Assembly: GCA_965652145.1 (NCBI GenBank)
Contig: CBFGTV010000031.1
Coordinates: 1 to 39,785 of the forward strand
Direction of reading: 5' to 3'
Source: CBFGTV01 sp965652145
GTDB taxonomy: Bacteria > Bacillota > Clostridia > Peptostreptococcales > Natronincolaceae
DNA length: 39,785 nt
Positions within the stretch are counted from its first letter, which is position 1. Every line of letters starts with the position of its first letter. Positions 39,494-39,785 of the stretch are shown here, one piece after another. Position numbers and translations under genes: made by a program. The notes under the pieces are model-generated. The model was not told the DNA's origin. It ran no database searches and saw only the letters and a list, made by a program, of their open reading frames with translations.

Positions 39494-39785
39494 CCTTCTT
39501 ATAAAAAAACTCTCTATGGCTCTTCTTTATCCAAAACAGAATTAGTATTATATAACCAAAGGATAGCATTGAAAATATTAATAGAAAGATGACACTACCA
39601 AAATTTCTTAAACCCAAAATTCTCTGGGCATTTGCATATTCCTTTTCGATTGTTATAATATCCTTTAAAATAGTCTGATTTTCTAAAAAATATTGAATAT
39701 CTGATTTTTTATTTCCATCAACTATAAATAAGCCTTCCATTTTGATGTTTTGAAGATTTGCAGACAAAAAAACAGTGTAGTCCAT
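39480..39785 (-). CDS. FtsX-like permease fragment (5' end beyond window, frame broken at a T run)
   Basis: An open frame of 101 codons reaching the window edge; its true start is probably outside. It carries the end of an extracellular domain (KSDIQYFLENQTILKDIITIEK) and one helix (FGSVIFLLIFSMLSFGYIIL), then ends FFYKKDVWA with a stop. The helix and following basic loop match the first C-terminal helix of an FtsX-like permease, and the two missing helices are in the next frame (39245-39493). With the second permease and the ATPase it would form a two-permease exporter, as seen in bacteriocin immunity or peptide efflux systems. Confidence 0.6.
   Translation of the reverse strand: MDYTVFLSANLQNIKMEGLFIVDGNKKSDIQYFLENQTILKDIITIEKEYANAQRILGLRNFGSVIFLLIFSMLSFGYIILILFWIKKSHREFFYKKDVWA

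Overview
The window looks like the chromosome of an endospore-forming, strictly anaerobic Gram-positive bacterium of the Clostridia, perhaps near Alkaliphilus or Natronincola; the genus is an inference. Evidence: AT-rich DNA, strong AGGAGG-type ribosome binding sites with several TTG starts, two alpha/beta-type small acid-soluble spore proteins, PdaB-like and SpoVB-like genes, a class III (oxygen-sensitive) ribonucleotide reductase with its activase, a T-box before valS, and a two-OB-fold SSB.

Layout. 1-1241 (minus): 3'-truncated thiamine-diphosphate enzyme behind a GAF gene. 1542-3051 (minus): tRNA-Cys, hslO, a cold shock gene. 3181-6638 (minus): a methyltransferase, a spore protein, a CPBP protease and an M20 amidohydrolase, the last divergent from dapH (6905, plus), so the lysine/diaminopimelate acetylase route sits at one promoter region. 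7766-8412 (plus): an unrecognised membrane/soluble pair joined at a TGA/GTG overlap. Then hpt (minus), a nucleoside-recognition membrane protein and a free-methionine-sulfoxide-reductase-like GAF protein (plus), a 45-residue membrane protein, ssb, a MurE-like ligase and pdaB (minus). 14774-15697 (plus): Na/phosphate symporter. 15694-18033 (minus): a MutS2 relative without the Smr nuclease, behind a consensus promoter and a leader with a short ORF and two terminators. 18034-22380: deacetylase lipoprotein, QueG-like Fe-S protein, spore protein, DUF4364 protein and a YVTN propeller. 22439-27106 (minus): folC, valS, a small membrane gene and a valine T-box. Then pgsA, an orphan substrate-binding lipoprotein and aroQ. 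29875-34149 (minus): rsmF-like, nrdG, nrdD with a likely NrdR box. 34335-34922: a MITE-like element and two tandem paralogous small genes. 35026-37179 (minus): FMN-binding lipoprotein and spoVB. 37311-39785 (minus): a more AT-rich ABC transporter of acquired type, with one permease interrupted at a run of T.

Most of the window is housekeeping. The strongest candidate for something undescribed is the leader at 17686-18033: a perfect-consensus promoter, an 8-codon ORF whose last codons pair with a downstream segment, and two intrinsic terminators in series, ahead of a MutS2 paralog. MutS2 proteins are known to act on stalled ribosomes, so this layout suggests a gene switched on when ribosomes stall. 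Other points of interest are the two coding regions broken at T runs, the hidden small membrane proteins and the non-canonical MurE paralog.
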